Source: a virus
Direction: 5' to 3' (one strand)
Length of the DNA: 64,000 bases
IMG/VR virus record: IMGVR_UViG_3300043395_003024
Span: 62,001-126,000 of that record
Numbering within the stretch: position 1 is the stretch's first letter; the number at the start of each line of letters is the position of its first letter. Both the position numbers and the translations under genes were made by a program. This document shows, one piece after another, positions 1 to 8,215 of the stretch. The notes beneath the pieces are model-generated. The model ran no database searches and had not been told where the DNA came from. It worked only from the letters and a program-made list of their open reading frames with translations.

Positions 1-164
1 ATCTTCTCCACAGAAGCAGTGATTTCGCCACCGGAAACTTGAGCAAAGCGGAACGTGTTCCATTTTGGCAGGTTCACCTGCACATTTGTCTGCTGCTTGG
101 CGTTGTTAGTAAAAGAACTTGGAACAATTGTCGCAAGTACTTGTCTCTGCGCTACTTTTGCCAT
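1..164 (-). CDS. Virion protein, tail tube candidate (partial, C-terminus outside window)
   Basis: Only the first 54 or so codons are present; the gene runs off the left edge. It starts at an ATG whose first base is at 164, preceded on the minus strand by a strong GGAGGAAG ribosome binding site. The fragment begins MAKVAQRQVLATIVPSSFTN and is polar with beta-prone stretches. It follows the tail sheath gene with a 16-nt gap on the same strand. In contractile-tail phages the tail tube gene usually comes directly after the sheath, so tail tube is the positional guess. No motif in this fragment proves it. Confidence 0.5.
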   Translation of the reverse strand, partial: MAKVAQRQVLATIVPSSFTNNAKQQTNVQVNLPKWNTFRFAQVSGGEITASVEK

Positions 165-180
165 TGGTTACTTCCTCCGA

Positions 181-1635
181 TTAAACCACTGTTGAAGTGA
201 GGTTTGACTTGACAATGTCGATTTCGATTCTGTCTCCGACGCTGCTGACGCGGACGCCAACCTTCGCCTTAACCAGACCGTCAGCAAGCTGCGAGGTTGG
301 GTTGAGCGATGCATCGCACTTGACCACGTAGCCATTGTCTAGCTGACGACCATTTGTATCGAATGCCGGGTAAAGGGCACCGATATTGCGCATCACTGAC
401 AGAATTGACACCAGTCTTGACTCGATATCGGAGAAGATTGTGTTTCTGCCATCGATTGAGCTGAACACAACGTCCTCGATTGAGCGGTAGCACTCTGTCA
501 CGATTGAGTTAACAACATCCTGCTGTGTAATGTAGCGGAAATTGTCTGTATCAGATGATAGTGAACGAGCACCGTACACGCGAATTGAATTTTGGATAAT
601 TCTAATTGCATTTACGAAGTTAGTATCCAGGTCATCACCGACTGTCTTGTTGATATCCGCCTTGAGGCCAGTCACAAACTTGGCCGAAGAAAGCAGACCG
701 GCTGCTGGAAGGTGCGGTCCAGTTTGGTTATGAGCTACTGAACGCTTAGCTGCAACATACCCAACCGGCGGCACCATGCGTGATACGCCGGGTACTGATG
801 TTGGAATCTGAACCCATGGGTAGTACAGGGCGGCGTGCTCTGCATTATTCTCGGACTGAAGCGTTAGCGCCTTGGCTTTGACCGTTGCCGTTGAATCGTT
901 CTCGTCAGCGAACAACAGTGCAACTCTGCTGTAGTTGTTGCAGTGGGCGATAAGTGCAATACCCATAGCATCACTTGAATCCTCTGGGCAAACGACAGCA
1001 CCAGAGCCAAGTGCATCATTAAACAGCTCAAGCTGGTCAGCATAAACCTCATAGTCAACAGATGCGTACTGGTCATTTCCAGAGCTTAGCGAGGTAGCGC
1101 CAAGCACGTCTGGAATTAGGTCAGCGTCAACAACGGCGGCAGAGATGTAACGAGCAGCCGTAGCGCTGAGGTTAATTCGTCCAACGGCCTGAGAGGCGGT
1201 GGAAACATTTCCGGTTGAATACTTCAGCTCTCCAGCGTAGTAGACATCAATCTTGAATGTTGAACCAGTAGGATGCGTAACCGCAACATCGACGTCACCA
1301 CTCCATGCACCAGCACCATTTGCCGTGATGGTGATGACATCGTCTCCGCCATCCTGCAGCGTGAGCGTTCCGACTGTTGCAGATGCGCCGACGGCACGAG
1401 CTACATATGCACGTGTTCCACCCTCTTCGAAGAACGTCTCCAGAGTTGGGTGCATGTACGAGTACGAAAGGTACCCACCAAAAATGTCTTCAAAGTCTGA
1501 AAGACTCTCGATAAGCACTGGCTCATCTGATGGACCGCGCTCCGTGAGGCCGACAATGAATAGCTGCGAAGACTCGCGAACTGTTGCCGTCGAAGGGCCG
1601 GTTCTAACTGAAGTTGAAATGACTACGCCAGGCAT
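181..1635 (-). CDS. Contractile tail sheath protein
   Basis: This 484-aa protein is recognisable as a phage tail sheath. It has the typical N-terminus (MPGVVISTSVRTGPS) that lines up with other sheath subunits, a 'GLTERGPSDEPVLIESLSDF' type domain-I segment, and a C-terminal domain ending in a beta-rich stretch that in other sheaths packs on the tube. The sheath surrounds the tail tube and contracts to drive it through the envelope. Its length is normal for the family. Start ATG at 1635 has GTGAGG just upstream. A separate promoter candidate lies 16-44 nt upstream, so sheath and tube may be expressed more strongly than the genes before them. It marks the phage as a myovirus. Confidence 0.94.
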   Translation of the reverse strand: MPGVVISTSVRTGPSTATVRESSQLFIVGLTERGPSDEPVLIESLSDFEDIFGGYLSYSYMHPTLETFFEEGGTRAYVARAVGASATVGTLTLQDGGDDVITITANGAGAWSGDVDVAVTHPTGSTFKIDVYYAGELKYSTGNVSTASQAVGRINLSATAARYISAAVVDADLIPDVLGATSLSSGNDQYASVDYEVYADQLELFNDALGSGAVVCPEDSSDAMGIALIAHCNNYSRVALLFADENDSTATVKAKALTLQSENNAEHAALYYPWVQIPTSVPGVSRMVPPVGYVAAKRSVAHNQTGPHLPAAGLLSSAKFVTGLKADINKTVGDDLDTNFVNAIRIIQNSIRVYGARSLSSDTDNFRYITQQDVVNSIVTECYRSIEDVVFSSIDGRNTIFSDIESRLVSILSVMRNIGALYPAFDTNGRQLDNGYVVKCDASLNPTSQLADGLVKAKVGVRVSSVGDRIEIDIVKSNLTSTVV

Positions 1636-1650
1636 AGGACCTCACTGTTT

Positions 1651-1679
1651 CGAATAGGGAATCCCGTTTGTATGGTCAA
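1651..1679 (-). promoter_or_regulatory. Candidate promoter for tail sheath
   Basis: On the minus strand, TTGACC (-35, 1674-1679) is followed after 17 nt by TATTCG (-10, 1651-1656), just ahead of the sheath start at 1635. A 7-bp inverted repeat (GAATCCC at 1659-1665, GGGATTC at 1690-1696) overlaps the spacer and could be an operator or a weak terminator of the upstream transcript. Sequence match only. Confidence 0.45.
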
Positions 1680-1740
1680 TTGTACAGATGGGATTCTATT
1701 ATTTTGTGCAACTATGAATTGAACTTTTAAAAGAGGAAAC

Positions 1741-2349
1741 TTAATCATTTAGTGATGGCATTTCCTCGTTCGGACCAGCAGTTCGTGTTTCGATTTCTAT
1801 TTCAGAGACAATTCCGAGCGGCTCCCTAGTGACTACTTCATCTAGTTCAAGCGTGTAGGCGATATAGGCGCCGGCCATCATTCTGTCGCCTTTTAGTAAA
1901 GTGATGTCGGAGTATTCTTCCCTGATGGTATTTTCTGCGATAACAGCCCTAAATGAAGTTCTTGCGTCATAGGCCTTTAAGCATGGGTAGTCGAGAAGAG
2001 CGCTACGCACTACAGTTGTCAATCTATCTCGCATTAATGTGGCTGCTTCGTTGCCCTCGTCTCTCACCCATATATAGGTGCGCATGCTGTAGTTGACGCG
2101 ATATAGGGGGTCTGCGCTGTCATAGCCAATACGCTCCAGTCCATTCATGGAAAGGGCTACTGTAATTATTGACGGCCATTCGTCTATCGCTAATGGCTCG
2201 TGCGCTATGTACTGCGCTGGGTCCGGTAGGTCAGTGCTATCCAGATTCCAGCCATTTCTATATCTAATAATTCTTATCGGTATGTCACGCGCAAGATAAT
2301 CGTTTACGTATTTTTTGGCAGCGTGAGAGCCGTTCATTAGGGGTGTCAC
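1741..2349 (-). CDS. Tail terminator/completion-like protein (hypothetical)
   Basis: A 202-aa protein with no catalytic motif that I recognise. It has an N-terminal helix, a central segment 'SMNGLERIGYDSADPLYRVN' and a C-terminal beta-rich segment ending in acidic residues. It sits between the virion-morphogenesis gene (4-nt ATGA overlap) and the sheath, the usual place of the tail terminator protein that joins head connector and tail. The function is inferred from position and size; it could be another neck protein. Its stop is 105 nt from the sheath start, and that gap holds the sheath promoter candidate. Confidence 0.6.
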   Translation of the reverse strand: MTPLMNGSHAAKKYVNDYLARDIPIRIIRYRNGWNLDSTDLPDPAQYIAHEPLAIDEWPSIITVALSMNGLERIGYDSADPLYRVNYSMRTYIWVRDEGNEAATLMRDRLTTVVRSALLDYPCLKAYDARTSFRAVIAENTIREEYSDITLLKGDRMMAGAYIAYTLELDEVVTREPLGIVSEIEIETRTAGPNEEMPSLND

Positions 2350-2846
2350 GTTATTTTGCTCCCCTCAACGACATATTGGATTGTCTTTTTTTCAATATCT
2401 CTATCAAAATCCCTCGGAACAAAAACAATTTTTCTTGCCGGCATATCCTGTGTGCCGAATTGATGGAATTTGGCAATAGGGTTGTCTACGACGAATTCTG
2501 CAGACATATCTGTCATCACGTTTTTTGGACTCGAGCCGATACTTGCAACGCTCCTGAATAGACCGCCAGTTACGACAAGAGGTGGCGCTCCCGGGATATG
2601 CATGAATTTCCAAGCTGCATACTCTTCATCAAGCGGAGGCCACGCACCCTTGAGCATTGCTTTTGCCGACATCGCGCCCATTGTTGTGAAGTTTTTTGTA
2701 TAGGCACGTTCAAGGTGATTTTTTGCCCAGTGCAATACAGGCCCAAAATCTTGTGCCCTATCGCGCATATTTCTTAAGCGGTCTACGGCATCTTTCCCCC
2801 GCCAATCAACGTCTTTTATATAGACATAAACCTCTTTTGACGCCAT
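2346..2846 (-). CDS. Phage virion morphogenesis / tail completion protein
   Basis: A 166-aa protein with the hallmark of the virion-morphogenesis (Mu gpG / P2 gpS-like) family: a conserved 'GGLFRSVASIGSS' segment followed near the C-terminus by 'IAKFHQFGTQDMPARKIVF', where H-x-x-G-T and P-A-R are family signatures. The family acts at the head-tail joint in tail completion. It overlaps the next gene by 4 nt and follows the connector gene with a 3-nt gap, so the three are translationally coupled. The N-terminal half is basic and helical. Confidence 0.75.
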   Translation of the reverse strand: MASKEVYVYIKDVDWRGKDAVDRLRNMRDRAQDFGPVLHWAKNHLERAYTKNFTTMGAMSAKAMLKGAWPPLDEEYAAWKFMHIPGAPPLVVTGGLFRSVASIGSSPKNVMTDMSAEFVVDNPIAKFHQFGTQDMPARKIVFVPRDFDRDIEKKTIQYVVEGSKIT

Positions 2847-2849
2847 GCT

Positions 2850-3494
2850 TTATGCCTGAATTCTTCTATATTTACGCAGCGATGCAAGCTCGGAATCAAG
2901 GAAGCCAGTCACAAGTGGGCCAGTGTTTCTTGTGTTCAAATCTTTTACGGCAACCACATCGTCGTGCATATTTTGCATCTCACGTGAAGCGGCACGAAGA
3001 ATCATCAGCTTTAATGCCGGTATCGAAGTACCGTCTAGACCTGCCGTATAAGTGACCGTGATTAGGTCGTCTGAGTACCCGTAGTAGTAGTCAATACCGT
3101 ACTTGCGAGGGATATAGTCCGTTTCTTCAACAAGTATTTTTTCAGCTCCAAATAAAGGTTTTACTTTAACCTCTATGATGGAGACAATCGGTGTATTGCG
3201 AAAGTAGATTGATGGCGGTGGGGTTGCCCATGTTGTCATATCGTTCCGCGGGCTAGTCGTAAATGACGAGTTATATGTGTTGTCATTTGCTGTGAGGAAT
3301 GTCCCCATGGGGACTCCTGTGTGTGTCGAGTCAAGTCGATGTTCTTCCTCGAACTCTGCAACTTCTATTGGCCGACGGAGGAATGCCTCAAGTTCGCTCT
3401 GCAGGCCAGCTAGAATCATTTCTGCAGCATCCTCTTGACGGGCAGATAGCCTGATGTCCATATATGTCTTGATGTCGTTGACTGAGACAATCAT
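2850..3494 (-). CDS. Head-tail connector protein (gp6-like)
   Basis: I set the start at the ATG at 3494 because AGGAG lies 6-7 nt upstream; the longer reading frame to 3524 lacks a ribosome binding site. The 214-aa product begins MIVSVNDIKTYMDIRLSARQ, typical of adaptor proteins that dock under the portal: an N-terminal helical bundle that lies on the DNA channel, then a mid region 'IYFRNTPIVSIIEVKV' that matches the 'PI..I..V' strand of the family, then a C-terminal helix rich in R and M. It is the first gene of a minus-strand neck/tail operon. Confidence 0.65.
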   Translation of the reverse strand: MIVSVNDIKTYMDIRLSARQEDAAEMILAGLQSELEAFLRRPIEVAEFEEEHRLDSTHTGVPMGTFLTANDNTYNSSFTTSPRNDMTTWATPPPSIYFRNTPIVSIIEVKVKPLFGAEKILVEETDYIPRKYGIDYYYGYSDDLITVTYTAGLDGTSIPALKLMILRAASREMQNMHDDVVAVKDLNTRNTGPLVTGFLDSELASLRKYRRIQA

Positions 3495-3578
3495 GGCCAC
3501 TCCTGTTATAAAGCGATTTTGCAAATAAATGCAGTATCAAATTCTAACACCAAGTATATGCGTAGGGGTATAGGGAGA

Positions 3579-3606
3579 TTGACTGAAGCATGTCATGGGT
3601 ATAAAT
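3579..3606 (+). promoter_or_regulatory. Leaderless promoter for the paralogous acidic gene pair
   Basis: TTGACT (-35, 3579-3584) and TATAAAT (-10, 3600-3606) lie 15-16 nt apart. The ATG of the gene is at 3614, 7-8 nt after the -10, so transcription should begin at or next to the start codon. No Shine-Dalgarno sequence is present. Confidence 0.65.
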
Positions 3607-3613
3607 TGTCCAT

Positions 3614-3916
3614 ATGACGGCCGAGCAACTATTTATGCCAACTATTGAATTCTCGGAAGGGGAGAGAGTTGCGGCAAATACCGACATCCTCGAAAGAGTG
3701 GCTCGGATACTTTTCGTAATATTCATGGACGACGACAACCCCATGAGCGAAGATGAAGTCGATGAACTCGCCGAAGACGTATTCGGGATGGCGTCAGTTC
3801 TCATGGCCGTTGCCGGAATGAATATTGTTGGAAGAAACTCAGAGGGCGACTATGTTGCCAGATTCAAGCCATATAAATCGCTGGAACACTTCTCAAAAGA
3901 AAAAGGCATCAAATGA
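3614..3916 (+). CDS. Small acidic protein, paralog family A (copy 1)
   Basis: A 100-aa acidic protein. Its core ('ERVARILFVIFMDDDNPMSE', then a helix, then 'MNIVGRNSEGDYVARFKPYK') aligns over most of its length with the protein encoded just downstream and with the 81-aa protein at 60900. All three share an N-terminal hydrophobic helix, a D/E/N-rich turn, a second amphipathic helix and a final beta pair with the pattern N-I-[IV]-G-[KR]-[ND]-x-x-G-x-x-x-A. I recognise no known family. It is a small intracellular protein without signal peptide, expressed from a leaderless promoter and overlapping the next gene by 4 nt. An early host-takeover or regulatory role is possible but unproven. Confidence 0.8.
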   Translation: MTAEQLFMPTIEFSEGERVAANTDILERVARILFVIFMDDDNPMSEDEVDELAEDVFGMASVLMAVAGMNIVGRNSEGDYVARFKPYKSLEHFSKEKGIK

Positions 3917-4317
3917 CAGTCACAAATCCTGTGGACAATATAGCTGTACAGCGTTTTGCCAACGAAGCGGATAAACGCGCAGCAAATGCAAGAGTCCTAA
4001 AAAACGTTCTAGAAGTCATGTTTTTTTGGCTAGAGGAGGACCAGGAAAATCTTGACGACGATGACCAAGTAGAAATTTTTACTGACTTCTTATGGTCTAT
4101 TGCCGTTTCTGCCCTGTCTTCGACAAATATAAACATTATCGGCAAAGACGAGAATGGTCGCCTAATTGCGACAATTGAGCCGTATGAGTCGGTCAAGGAT
4201 TTCCTAATCAAGGAAGACATAGGCGAAGACGACCATGTCTTTTATGAGGATTTCCTAGAGAGTGTTGGGCTCGACTCTGGCTTTGGGCGTCACGACGACA
4301 AGTTCATGAGGTCGTAG
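3913..4317 (+). CDS. Small acidic protein, paralog family A (copy 2)
   Basis: A 134-aa protein coupled to the previous gene by an ATGA overlap. Residues 28-105 align with the upstream paralog ('KNVLEVMFFWLEEDQENLDD', then 'INIIGKDENGRLIATIEPYE'). The extra C-terminal tail is also acidic, with a final segment 'GFGRHDDKFMRS'. The tandem arrangement points to local duplication followed by divergence. No enzymatic motif is visible. The gene ends at an 18-bp perfect palindrome that separates it from the convergent minus-strand operon. Confidence 0.8.
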   Translation: MTVTNPVDNIAVQRFANEADKRAANARVLKNVLEVMFFWLEEDQENLDDDDQVEIFTDFLWSIAVSALSSTNINIIGKDENGRLIATIEPYESVKDFLIKEDIGEDDHVFYEDFLESVGLDSGFGRHDDKFMRS

Positions 4318-4320
4318 TTA

Positions 4321-4338
4321 AATAGGGTTAACCCTATT
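4321..4338. terminator. Perfect 18-bp palindrome between convergent genes
   Basis: AATAGGGTTAACCCTATT reads the same on both strands and lies exactly where the plus-strand gene ending at 4317 and the minus-strand gene ending at 4337 converge. It can fold as a short hairpin in either transcript, so a weak bidirectional terminator is likely. A protein-binding palindrome is the alternative. Confidence 0.45.
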
Positions 4339-5059
4339 ACTTCTTTCTGCCGCCGCCAGTCTTCCCCTTGCCCTTACTGCCGGCGCCCTTAACATTCTTG
4401 GCCCGTTCTCTCTGCCGTTGCGCGTTGCGAATCGCTGACTTCGGCAAAGGCGGACGTATTGGTAGGCCCGGCTTTCTGGTTGTTGTTGCGCCACGCGGCC
4501 GGTTGACAATGTCGCTGGACCCAGTTCTTGCCTTGGCAATGTTGAGCTTGTCGACTTGGGCCAACAGATTGTCTGGCTTGGTAGAACGTGGTGCAATCTT
4601 GGTTTTACCAAAACTTGCGCCGTTTCTATTCATGCGGCGCTGAACCTTAGCCTCTAGCTCGCGGAACTTCTTCGGCCTCGTGCGTCCGACGTACCATGTA
4701 CCCTCTGGGGTCTTCGAGCTTCCAGCCTTGCGTCCGCCCGGCACGCCACGGTCGACGAACTCCTGGGTAACAGATTTCTTCATCTGCCCACCAGTTCTCC
4801 AGTCTTTGGCTATTGCGCTTCTCGGCTTTGAGCCGCCATACCTAGCCATCTCTGCCAGGTCACCAAGCTTGCCTTTCTCAAATCTATCGCCGCCAACACC
4901 AAAAATATCTTTTGCTATCTGCTTGTATGAGGTATATCTGGCTGTATCACGCTTGCTGAGTTTCAGGCCCTTACGCATGCGGGCTTGGGCGTCTTTAACA
5001 AAGTCAACAATTTCAGCAGCATCGTCTGAAATGTCTGGGCCGTAGCGTACTCCGGGCAT
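4337..5059 (-). CDS. Hypothetical basic protein
   Basis: A 240-aa strongly basic protein with a good start (AGAGGAG upstream of the ATG at 5059). The N-terminal third is helical ('DISDDAAEIVDFVKDAQARM'); the C-terminal 100 residues are low-complexity and rich in K, R, G and P ('GAGSKGKGKTGGGRKK'), which suggests DNA or RNA contact. I do not recognise a family. It follows the ParB-like/PAPS-reductase cluster on the same strand with a 47-nt gap and could be an accessory of that operon or a structural protein. Confidence 0.7.
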   Translation of the reverse strand: MPGVRYGPDISDDAAEIVDFVKDAQARMRKGLKLSKRDTARYTSYKQIAKDIFGVGGDRFEKGKLGDLAEMARYGGSKPRSAIAKDWRTGGQMKKSVTQEFVDRGVPGGRKAGSSKTPEGTWYVGRTRPKKFRELEAKVQRRMNRNGASFGKTKIAPRSTKPDNLLAQVDKLNIAKARTGSSDIVNRPRGATTTRKPGLPIRPPLPKSAIRNAQRQRERAKNVKGAGSKGKGKTGGGRKK

Positions 5060-5106
5060 AGTGCTCCTCTAGTCTGTTCAACAAATATACCAGAAAACAC
5101 TTTTAT

Positions 5107-5664
5107 TTATCTGTCAGGATTTGGCGGTCTTTCGATAGAAAATGATTCCTGCTCAACTGAGCCAGGTGGAGCCTCGATTGGAATCCATGCGCGGGCGTAA
5201 ATATGTTCTTTTAGTTTTCTTGTTTTTAGTAGTGAGCCATCGAGCATTATTGATAGCTCTTCTGCTCGCATGCAAAGCATGTCCTCAAAGTCCGATACAC
5301 CGTATTTGCCTGAACGCTTTACAGCTCGCACTATTTCAGACGTCTTTTTGGCTAAAACCTGGGAATGACCTCTATTTAGCCTGAGGTGCAGAAGCATTGC
5401 GTCGATTTTATCTAAATCATGGAATATGACAGGAATCTTGCCAGAGCTCTTTTTTAGTATTTGCGGAATATTCGTCGCTAGAAGAAACCGCTCAGAGCCG
5501 TCAATAATTTCCCCCGTAGCCAGCCTTACGTGAATCGGTTGAATAAAACCAAACTGAGATAGTGATGCTGATATGACAAGCATCTCTGGACGAAGCGTAT
5601 ATGTTGCTCTCCATTCTGGGACCGAAAGAACCGATGGGTCAACGTATTCAATATTAATACTCAT
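5107..5664 (-). CDS. ParB/sulfiredoxin-fold protein (IbrB-like)
   Basis: The 185-aa protein has a ParB-like fold: 'VDPSVLSVPEWRATYTLRPE', then 'SLSQFGFIQPIHVRLATGEI' (the strand-turn-strand of ParB-like domains), then 'IDGSERFLLA' in the place of the G-x-x-R-x-x-A signature, and a C-terminal helical part. It overlaps the PAPS-reductase-like gene by 11 nt. In bacteria and prophages such a pair is annotated IbrA/IbrB (an ATP-using PAPS-reductase-like enzyme plus a ParB-like partner), tied to phage gene activation and, by analogy with Dnd systems, possibly to DNA modification. The exact chemistry is unknown. Confidence 0.75.
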   Translation of the reverse strand: MSINIEYVDPSVLSVPEWRATYTLRPEMLVISASLSQFGFIQPIHVRLATGEIIDGSERFLLATNIPQILKKSSGKIPVIFHDLDKIDAMLLHLRLNRGHSQVLAKKTSEIVRAVKRSGKYGVSDFEDMLCMRAEELSIMLDGSLLKTRKLKEHIYARAWIPIEAPPGSVEQESFSIERPPNPDR

Positions 5665-6793
5665 AAATGTCTGCTCTTTCCATTTCGACGGCCCTTATTG
5701 CGTGAGCCTTAGTCTTTGGCCCAACTGGCGTCGGCGAGTTAACGTCTATGTCGTTGAGCATCAGGTTTCTGATTAGCCAGCTAACTGGGTAACCATGAGG
5801 GTCAGTCAGGTGTTTCTTTCTGAATTTTGAAACATATGCTCTTGCTTCTGTTTTTCTTCTATCGCCGATTAGGTACTCGTCGATAAAACTTGATGCACCG
5901 TCAAACCCAAGACGCGCATAGCTTTCTATTAGCTGCTCGGAGTCAAACTCTGGCCAAAGCCTGCGCTGCGCATCGATGTATGGAAAGCACTCAAAAAGCC
6001 TGTCATAGAATTCTGGCTCAGTCGCTATAACGTCACCGATTCTTCGAATTGCGGTTGCGTGGAGGGGTATGCCAACGCGCGTATTGCTTCCAGTCATTGC
6101 GGCCAGGTCATAATACTCGCAGTACTCAGCACCATGTTCTTCAATGATGAACTTGAAAACATCATTCGTGTTCCAGTCATAAATGACTTTTGCGAACTTG
6201 AGTGGTATTCCTTTTTTTAGCTTGTATGGCGTATTGATATAGTTTTCATGCAGCTTTTGAACAATTGACCTATACCTGACCATTGATTCACTTGCGCGTA
6301 CTCCTGTAAGAAAAGCAACATTTCCTCTTTTGCCCTGCATTGTGTAGTAGTCGGTTTGCTCTGGCAGCGAAACGCTGTGACTGAGACCAAAATGTTTTCC
6401 GCTTATTGCCCAGGGCGGCATTTGACGGACCCATCTATCCTGGTCGAAGCGCTCCTGGCTCCACAGCAGTGTTGTGATTCTGTAACCGAGCACCCATATT
6501 TCGGCAGGATACGGAAGGCAGTACCATTCCATGTCGACCCAATCATAATTCCGTACTCTTTCGACGTAGTCTGCAACGACAGGGCTAACCATTTCTTCGT
6601 CACGGAAAATAACCTTCACAGGGCCAAGACCGCGCTCTTCATGCACTTCTTTTGCAAGCAGCAAGACAGCGGTGGAGTCCTTGCCGCCAGAAAACTGGAC
6701 ACAGACAGTGTCAAATGTGTCGTAAACGTGTCTGATTCTTTGTCGAGCAGCGTCTACGCAACTCATGTCTAGGAAAAGCCTCTGACGTGTCAT
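5654..6793 (-). CDS. Phosphoadenosine phosphosulfate reductase-like protein (IbrA-like)
   Basis: A 379-aa adenine nucleotide alpha-hydrolase of the PAPS-reductase superfamily. The PP-loop 'VQFSGGKDSTAVLLLAKEVH' lies near residue 35, and the later 'KRGNVAFLTGVRASESMVRY' carries the G-x-R-x-x-E/S core typical of IbrA and DndC-like proteins. It lacks the C-terminal E-C-G-[IL]-H redox cysteine motif of true assimilatory reductases, so it is unlikely to reduce sulfate. It probably activates a substrate with ATP. It is flanked by ParB-like genes on both sides in one minus-strand operon. Its start at 6793 lies 1 nt from the stop of the preceding gene. A downstream ATG (MSCVDAARQ) is an alternative start. 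Confidence 0.85.
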   Translation of the reverse strand: MTRQRLFLDMSCVDAARQRIRHVYDTFDTVCVQFSGGKDSTAVLLLAKEVHEERGLGPVKVIFRDEEMVSPVVADYVERVRNYDWVDMEWYCLPYPAEIWVLGYRITTLLWSQERFDQDRWVRQMPPWAISGKHFGLSHSVSLPEQTDYYTMQGKRGNVAFLTGVRASESMVRYRSIVQKLHENYINTPYKLKKGIPLKFAKVIYDWNTNDVFKFIIEEHGAEYCEYYDLAAMTGSNTRVGIPLHATAIRRIGDVIATEPEFYDRLFECFPYIDAQRRLWPEFDSEQLIESYARLGFDGASSFIDEYLIGDRRKTEARAYVSKFRKKHLTDPHGYPVSWLIRNLMLNDIDVNSPTPVGPKTKAHAIRAVEMERADIYEY

Positions 6794-6794
6794 G

Positions 6795-6995
6795 TCAGTA
6801 TTTTGCGATTTGGTTCAGGCGTAGATTTTCGGCTCTAAGTTCATTGTTTATGCTTAGGGCCTGTTCAGCTATTGACTTCCAGTGGTCGCATTCAGCAATG
6901 CGTTTTGTGAGTACTTCGAGCACTTCGGCGCATTCTGTTTTTGAAATACGACCTCTACCCAGGAGGTAGATGCATTTTTGCTCAATTTGGTCCAT
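6795..6995 (-). CDS. Small coiled-coil protein
   Basis: A 66-aa protein without known domain. Residues 20-62 form a likely amphipathic coiled coil ('HWKSIAEQALSINNELRAEN'). It is wedged between the second ParB-like gene (1-nt gap) and the PAPS-reductase-like gene (1-nt gap). This tight packing supports it being real and co-translated. It may be an oligomerisation partner of one neighbour; nothing shows which. Confidence 0.7.
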   Translation of the reverse strand: MDQIEQKCIYLLGRGRISKTECAEVLEVLTKRIAECDHWKSIAEQALSINNELRAENLRLNQIAKY

Positions 6996-6996
6996 T

Positions 6997-7869
6997 TTAA
7001 ATCTCGATGTGTTGGTCTATGAAATCGATTAATTTTTCCGCTGTTGTGTTTCCGACAACTGCTGGGTCAGAGCGAAGCCACTTAATGAATTCGTACCACC
7101 GAGCTTGTTGCGCAGTATTGTCAAACACTAGCGTGTATTGGACTACGGCCTGTGGAGCGGAACCAGGAGCAACCGTTGTTGAGCCTCGAACGACTGCGTC
7201 GTTTTGGTCAATCCCCGGTCTGATATCTATGCGCTGCTTGCCGTCGTCCGTCTGCGTAACGGAAACAGCATTTCTGTCTAGCGCCGGCCTGGCGTGGGAT
7301 GGTTCTTCATGCTCATCCTCCTCGTAATCTTCGTACCTATCCAGTTTTGTGCTTCCGGACGTAAACCCATTCCCGGACGTATCGGAAATAACTGGAGGGA
7401 TAAATCCAGCCCCAGGCTCAATAATCCTGTTGTCCTGGCGAATGACCTTTTGCTCTATCTCCGCAGTAGAAAACTCATCCCACCCCAGGCCCGTCATTAG
7501 TTCTGGGTAGACATCTGCAAGCTCCAGAATGACTTCGTTTAGAAGCTCCGGCTCAGTGTATCCAAGTTCCATTGTTCGGTTGTCCGCAATGGCAAACGCA
7601 ATAGCCCGCTCGCCGTCAACCTCGTATGGAACGGCTGCTATTTTGTCCCACCCAAGCTGCTTGGCTGCCTGTAGCTGGTGATTTCCGGCGATTACGGTTG
7701 CCGTGCCATCATCGTTTGGGCGTATAACGATTGGCTTGACCTGCCCAAACTCTTTGTATGACGACATAATCGCCGCAACATCGCCGCGCCGCGGGTTATT
7801 GTCGAGGGGGATAAGGTCGTCTATGTCGACAGCCAGGGAAATGAGCGATTCATGTATTCCGTGCGCCAT
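6997..7869 (-). CDS. ParB-like nuclease-domain protein
   Basis: The 290-aa protein starts with a clear ParB-like domain: 'DIDDLIPLDNNPRRGDVAAI', then 'GQVKPIVIRPNDDGTATVIA', then 'GNHQLQAAKQLGWDKIAAVP', where G-N-H-x-x-x-A-A is the phosphate-binding box (standard ParB has G-E-R/H-R-x-x-A). It is followed by 'AIADNRTMELGYTEPELL', a segment shared by phage ParB-like/methylase-associated proteins. The second half is a charged linker with a C-terminal 'WYEFIKWLRSDP' module. ParB-like domains bind CTP or cut DNA. With the IbrA/IbrB-like pair this gives two ParB-like proteins in one operon. Confidence 0.82.
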   Translation of the reverse strand: MAHGIHESLISLAVDIDDLIPLDNNPRRGDVAAIMSSYKEFGQVKPIVIRPNDDGTATVIAGNHQLQAAKQLGWDKIAAVPYEVDGERAIAFAIADNRTMELGYTEPELLNEVILELADVYPELMTGLGWDEFSTAEIEQKVIRQDNRIIEPGAGFIPPVISDTSGNGFTSGSTKLDRYEDYEEDEHEEPSHARPALDRNAVSVTQTDDGKQRIDIRPGIDQNDAVVRGSTTVAPGSAPQAVVQYTLVFDNTAQQARWYEFIKWLRSDPAVVGNTTAEKLIDFIDQHIEI

Positions 7870-7873
7870 TGTG

Positions 7874-8215
7874 TTATACCTGCGTTCTTACGTTTGCGTT
7901 AAGGGTTCTTATTGCATCCATGGAGGAGCGAACAGAGAGAAGTTTTTCCCTTTTTGCTTTGACCAAGGCCTCGGCACATTTGTACTCAAATAGCTCTTGG
8001 TCCAGCTTGTAGTCAGCCCAAGCCTCGCGTTCCTTAATTGAACCCTTGGCAGAAAGGTACTCACGGGCCCAATTAGCCTTGTATAGGGCCTCTTTTTTGG
8101 CCATGTCCATCGATAGCGACTCGAACTGCTCTGTTTCGTTTTCAAGACTGTCCATCAGTCTTAGAAGTTCTTGCTCAATATCTACCTGACTGATAGGTGT
8201 CGTTCTCATTCTCAT
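7874..8215 (-). CDS. Hypothetical helical protein
   Basis: A 113-aa protein, almost entirely helical and charged, beginning MRMRTTPISQVDIEQELLRL. It contains 'SIKEREAWADYKLDQELFEY', a pattern seen in small phage recombination-module proteins with no assigned function. GAGGGAAT precedes the start, which overlaps the RuvC-like gene by 4 nt. Translational coupling to the resolvase suggests a role in recombination or DNA processing, but this is inference. Confidence 0.7.
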   Translation of the reverse strand: MRMRTTPISQVDIEQELLRLMDSLENETEQFESLSMDMAKKEALYKANWAREYLSAKGSIKEREAWADYKLDQELFEYKCAEALVKAKREKLLSVRSSMDAIRTLNANVRTQV

